From NCBI GenBank assembly GCA_937880835.1, contig CALGRN010000179.1:1-7511 (forward strand): DNA of 7,511 nt, read 5' to 3'. Origin of the DNA: an uncultured Prevotella sp. (GTDB lineage: Bacteria > Bacteroidota > Bacteroidia > Bacteroidales > Bacteroidaceae). The notes under the pieces are model-generated. The model made no database searches. It was not told the origin of the DNA and was given only the letters and a program-made list of their open reading frames with translations. Positions 5,643-7,511 of this stretch are shown here, in pieces. The translations under genes were made by a program, and so were the position numbers. Within the stretch, counting starts at the first letter, position 1, and every line of letters starts with the position of its first letter.

Positions 5643-7511
5643 TCACATTATTACCTTAACAGTTGCTTTCGTTCCGTCATCATAGGTCGTAACCTTTATG
5701 TAAACACCCTTCTCGGGAGCATCTGCGACACTGCCCGAAGCTGTGTAATAGGTCACATTCTTCACCTTGCGGTCTGCATGAGAACTTCCGATGCCGCTCA
5801 CTTCCGGCGATATTATAATCTCACCTTTATACACCTCGCCGTTAAGAACATAGTTGAGATTTACAAGTTCCAGTCCTTTCGGTTCTGTAATGGCGCAATC
5901 CTCGAACTCAACTTCTGAGAAATTGACAAATCCTCCCTTTATCTTAACGTTCGATTTTATGAATTTCACATGTCCCGACCAATAGGAATATCCGGCAAGT
6001 CCTGCATCTCCGTCAAGCGATATTTCAGGTTTTTCGTCGATGGTAAGATTAACTCCGTTGACAACCATAGCAGAACTTTTACTGCGAATAGTGAGTTTTC
6101 CCTTACCGGTAATAGTAGTGTTACATGTCATTGAAATACCGAAGAAGTTGGTATTTATAACGTTGTCTCCGTTAAGTATGATTGTAACGTTCTCCAAGTC
6201 TCCTCCCAAAGCGATGCCTTGAATGAAATCTTCCGTATCATAATGGAAATTGTTGAGCGCAAGCACATGCTTTTCTATATCGTAGGAGATAGTTCCGTCG
6301 CCGAGAATATCTTTGCAGTTGGCATTGCTTACCTGAATATTGCACACATAAAGCGGGAAATAAATCGTGTTGTCTATTACCAATTCGCCTGCATATACAG
6401 TTCCGTTGAGAGATATCTGACCACCTTCCGACGTTGTGTTTTCAGGATTATAAACATGACAACCTTCAAATATTATATTCTTAAATCCACTTACGCAACT
6501 CTCCGTTCCTTTAATGTTCAGTTTGCAGTTTTTCAGTTTCAACTCCGCATTTCCGCCTTCTGCCCAAACTCCTTTCTTACCTTTCATATTGCCGGATAAG
6601 TTTGTCAGGAACAGATTTCCTTTCGCATGAACGACAGTTCCCGTTTCAGATGTAGCGTTAATGCTACCCTTGCTGCAAGTCATTATGGCTTCTTTTTCAA
6701 AGTTGAAAACATCTACATCGGAAGTAAGTGTATTTATGCCGCTGAACAAAATGGCTATGTCAGACCGTGTTTCAACTACCGGATGTCCTTCGGATGAAAT
6801 GGTGACACCATTCATGACCAACGTTCTCGTTCGAGGAAGGTATGACACTTTACCGTCGCCAAGAACGTCTTCTGCATTGTCCGCGCTTACTTTTATTCCG
6901 TCAACGCTGATGTCGTAATCTTCTTCTACTTTCTTTATAACCACTTGTTCGAATACATACTGCCCGTTTTGGGTTACGTGCATCAGTCCGTCAAGGTCTG
7001 TTGTAATCTCTGCTCCGATAGGACTTACGATAGAACAATCCTCTAAATATATCTCGCCAAAATCATCAATGGAAGGTTCTTCTCTTCCTTTTGCCTTTAC
7101 TATCGTGCCGTCTTTACCGTTTATTCGCAGCACAGTGCCATATACATAATCACCTGCTATACCCCATTCTCCTTCTGCTTCAATTATACATCCGCCCGTT
7201 ATGAGAAGCTCGGAGCTGTTTACTTGAATACCGGGAATGGGTTTCGGAGATGAAATTCTCAGTATTCCACCCTTGCCTGTAATAACATTCTTCTTTGCAC
7301 CGAGTTCCATTTGCCCGAGACTTGTTGTGATTATGTTTTCACCTTTCAGCAAAAGTGTAAAGTTGCTTCCACCCTCTACGAACAACGGTTTATCGTATTT
7401 CTTGCAGTCCATTCTTACATCTTCCATCGTAAGAGTATGGCTTGCGAAATCATAACTTATCTTTCCTGTTGCTCCGTCGATATGACTAATGAGGTCGGAA
7501 GCATTCTGCTT
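5643..7511 (-). CDS. Three-module beta-helix-like surface or secreted repeat protein (5' end beyond window)
   Basis: The frame is open to the right edge, giving 622 visible codons; the N-terminus is missing. The ATG at 7427 is internal because the homologous module text (ASDLISHIDGATGKISYD) continues upstream of it. Counting from that ATG, modules run from before 1 to 166, 171-353 and 356-540. Each opens with a DVLGDGKVSY-like block and a TLVMNGV-like strand, continues with short G/N-rich strands (ILNGDNVINT, TGKGKLTIRS) and closes with E-D/G-C, a proline, NGxVYxGE and an isoleucine strand. This resembles the carbohydrate-binding/beta-helix proteins common in Prevotella. The last 54 residues contain SGIGSS, VTYYTASG, PEKGVYIKV and DGTKATVKV. 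That resembles C-terminal domains of Bacteroidetes exported proteins, possibly a sorting signal. Export and sugar binding are inferred; no catalytic motif is visible. Confidence 0.88.
   Translation of the reverse strand, partial: KQNASDLISHIDGATGKISYDFASHTLTMEDVRMDCKKYDKPLFVEGGSNFTLLLKGENIITTSLGQMELGAKKNVITGKGGILRISSPKPIPGIQVNSSELLITGGCIIEAEGEWGIAGDYVYGTVLRINGKDGTIVKAKGREEPSIDDFGEIYLEDCSIVSPIGAEITTDLDGLMHVTQNGQYVFEQVVIKKVEEDYDISVDGIKVSADNAEDVLGDGKVSYLPRTRTLVMNGVTISSEGHPVVETRSDIAILFSGINTLTSDVDVFNFEKEAIMTCSKGSINATSETGTVVHAKGNLFLTNLSGNMKGKKGVWAEGGNAELKLKNCKLNIKGTESCVSGFKNIIFEGCHVYNPENTTSEGGQISLNGTVYAGELVIDNTIYFPLYVCNIQVSNANCKDILGDGTISYDIEKHVLALNNFHYDTEDFIQGIALGGDLENVTIILNGDNVINTNFFGISMTCNTTITGKGKLTIRSKSSAMVVNGVNLTIDEKPEISLDGDAGLAGYSYWSGHVKFIKSNVKIKGGFVNFSEVEFEDCAITEPKGLELVNLNYVLNGEVYKGEIIISPEVSGIGSSHADRKVKNVTYYTASGSVADAPEKGVYIKVTTYDDGTKATVKVIM

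Noticed and set aside
7425..7427. ATG at 7427 as the start of the modular protein.
   Set aside because: The frame continues upstream with sequence homologous to the openings of the other two modules, so this Met is internal.

Overview
This window looks like chromosome of a Bacteroidales bacterium, most likely Prevotella or a close relative. The evidence is a NigD-like lipoprotein, an RND-adaptor-type lipoprotein start, a Bacteroidetes-style acyltransferase, a modular surface or secreted repeat protein, almost no Shine-Dalgarno sites, and a good match to the Bacteroidetes promoter consensus (TTTG, 19-21 bp, TAnnTTTG). The genus is inferred from protein style and was not tested.

Left part (1-2508): a two-gene threonine-to-glycine module. 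kbl (185-1372, minus) encodes the PLP enzyme that cleaves 2-amino-3-ketobutyrate with CoA. Divergent from it, an SDR-type L-threonine 3-dehydrogenase (1555-2508, plus) makes that ketoacid. They share a 182-bp AT-rich intergenic region. Just downstream of kbl, and cut by the left edge, is the start of a lipoprotein that reads like an RND efflux periplasmic adaptor (1-153, minus).

Middle part (2509-4968): a gene-free stretch holds repeat array A and a nested inverted repeat. Next come two minus-strand genes 57 bp apart, read in the order glycerolipid-type acyltransferase (3811-4968) then NigD-like lipoprotein (2956-3753). A consensus promoter lies at 5120-5152.

Right part (4969-7511): a 674-bp gene-free stretch holds that promoter, a 14-bp palindrome, repeat array B and a Rho-independent terminator. 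The terminator ends a large minus-strand gene (5643 to beyond the right edge) built of three homologous modules plus a C-terminal domain.

The most unusual signal is the pair of arrays A (2633-2715) and B (5360-5442). Each has exactly four 17-bp dyad units at an exact 22-bp period, in mixed orientations and two core types, bounded by related ACCG.../...CGGTTTATA boxes. They look like two copies of one small (about 115 bp) intergenic element of unknown function.
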